A DNA stretch of 64,000 nucleotides from Gadus chalcogrammus. Taxonomy: Eukaryota > Chordata > Actinopteri > Gadiformes > Gadidae. The DNA is taken from assembly GCF_026213295.1 (NCBI RefSeq), contig NC_079428.1:9739302-9803301 (forward strand), in the 5' to 3' direction. Under the pieces are notes generated by a model. The model did no database searches and was not told the origin of the DNA. It worked only from the letters and a program-made list of their open reading frames with translations. The translations under genes and the position numbers were made by a program. This document shows, one piece after another, positions 63,213 through 64,000 of the stretch; the first letter of the stretch is position 1, and the number at the start of each line of letters is the position of its first letter.

Positions 63213-64000
63213 CACGCACAAACACGCACACTACCTCTACACTAACTATCCTACCTAGCTATCCCTCTCCATTAACATATTCCCCTGCCTTCTTGTCCAT
63301 TCACCCAAGAGGCACCAAAAAGGAATCAATCTTTTATACAAATACACTGCTGCACTCTTATCCGCTGCTCCCCTTAAAAATCAATTAATTCCTGGAACTC
63401 ATACAGAGGTCTCTCGCAAACACAACAACATCTCAGGATAAAAGAAAGCGAGCTGCTTGTATCCAACACGTGTAAACCACAGAAAGGCCTGTGTGTGGAG
63501 GTCTTCACAGTCACGTTCGGATGCAGTCCGACCCCCAGACGTGTGGTGCCACATGGTAATGAGTACCTGTCAAAACACAGCAGCGTTGCCTTTCCTGTAT
63601 GGAGCCATCATCGCTATTTACCGCAGCATCCTGCTCGTAACGTGAAGAGCATCTCAAGAACTGTTTTCGGTTGCGTTCACGTAAACGCGACGGTATCATA
63701 ACACCCCGCGGTGCCAAGGTTCTCTGACGCATTTTGATTTAATTCATGTAAATATTTTCATTTACAGAGCCGCAATACAGCCTGAAGGTAAAAAAAATAG
63801 CTTGTTGTGAAGGAATACCTATACTTAATTCATTTGCCTTAAATAAAAGTGAGATTAACGTTACTTCGTTCTGTTTAGTTTGCTCTGTATTGTCGGAAGC
63901 GGTCTCTTTCTCGTTCGTAGAAAGCTCTGCCTTTTTTTCACACAACCATCACTCTCACGTTTCCACGGCAATGCACTAACAGTAGCAACACTGTTTTATT

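Larger units (their letters stand above)
61355..64000 (-). other. nrxn2: 3' part of the intron upstream of the LNS4 exon
   Basis: The intron is at least 2.6 kb long and is phase 1. From 61440 to 61880 it is AT-rich, with (TA)n stretches and repeated TTGTTTTATCTCATTT-like units. From 61900 to 62800 it is unique-looking sequence in which I recognise nothing. From 62820 to 63210 it is almost all AC repeat. From 63240 to 64000 it is again unique, with no recognisable exon. In particular, the expected upstream exon carrying NDNEWHTVRV was searched for and not seen. Confidence 0.8.

Overview
This is vertebrate, almost certainly teleost, genomic DNA. It holds part of one large intron-rich gene on the minus strand. 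Five short coding exons (61354-61206, 60737-60505, 57420-57230, 40480-40307, 35372-35253; 867 nt, 289 codons) have consensus splice sites and join in frame with intron phases 0, 2, 1, 1. They encode the end of LNS4, all of LNS5 and the third EGF-like domain of an alpha-neurexin. Diagnostic stretches ([35 protein letters not shown]) match neurexin-2 better than neurexin-1 or -3, so the gene is called nrxn2. Fish usually keep two copies (a/b), and I cannot tell which this is.

Layout in transcript order (right to left): 64000-61355 is the 3' part of an upstream intron. The first two exons are 468 bp apart. A 3.1 kb intron follows, then the exon at 57.3 kb, a 16.7 kb intron, the exon at 40.4 kb, a 4.9 kb intron and the EGF exon at 35.3 kb. 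The remaining 35.25 kb is the start of the intron between EGF-C and LNS6. In other vertebrates this intron is very long and contains the beta-neurexin promoter. I found neither the LNS6 exon nor a beta-specific first exon here. The signal peptide, LNS1-3, LNS6, stalk, membrane segment and cytoplasmic tail all lie outside the window.

The introns carry an exceptional load of simple repeats: about two dozen uninterrupted AC/GT or AG/CT arrays of 40-140 bp, long tetranucleotide arrays (ATGT/ATGC 330 bp, ACGC about 210 bp, GACA about 85 bp), several minisatellites and G/C homopolymers of up to 21 nt. This density is what I would expect of a cod-like (gadiform) fish, but that assignment is inference. 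Most long open reading frames are translations of these repeats (Cys-Val, His-Thr, Arg-Glu, Ser-Leu polymers) and are not genes.

Mobile-element remnants include a 282 bp foldback MITE with two identical 120 bp arms and TTAA ends (55095-55376), a 100 bp GC-rich hairpin element (15211-15310), a near full-length tRNA-derived SINE (18262-18492, minus), a 5'-truncated relative (54876-55040, plus), the 3' end of a LINE sharing the SINE tail (58478-58783), and several older teleost repeats. No RNA gene, CRISPR array or complete second protein gene was found. The most interesting non-coding signals are splice-proximal: homopolymeric C tracts at two acceptors, and UG repeats shortly downstream of the donors of the two frame-neutral exons.
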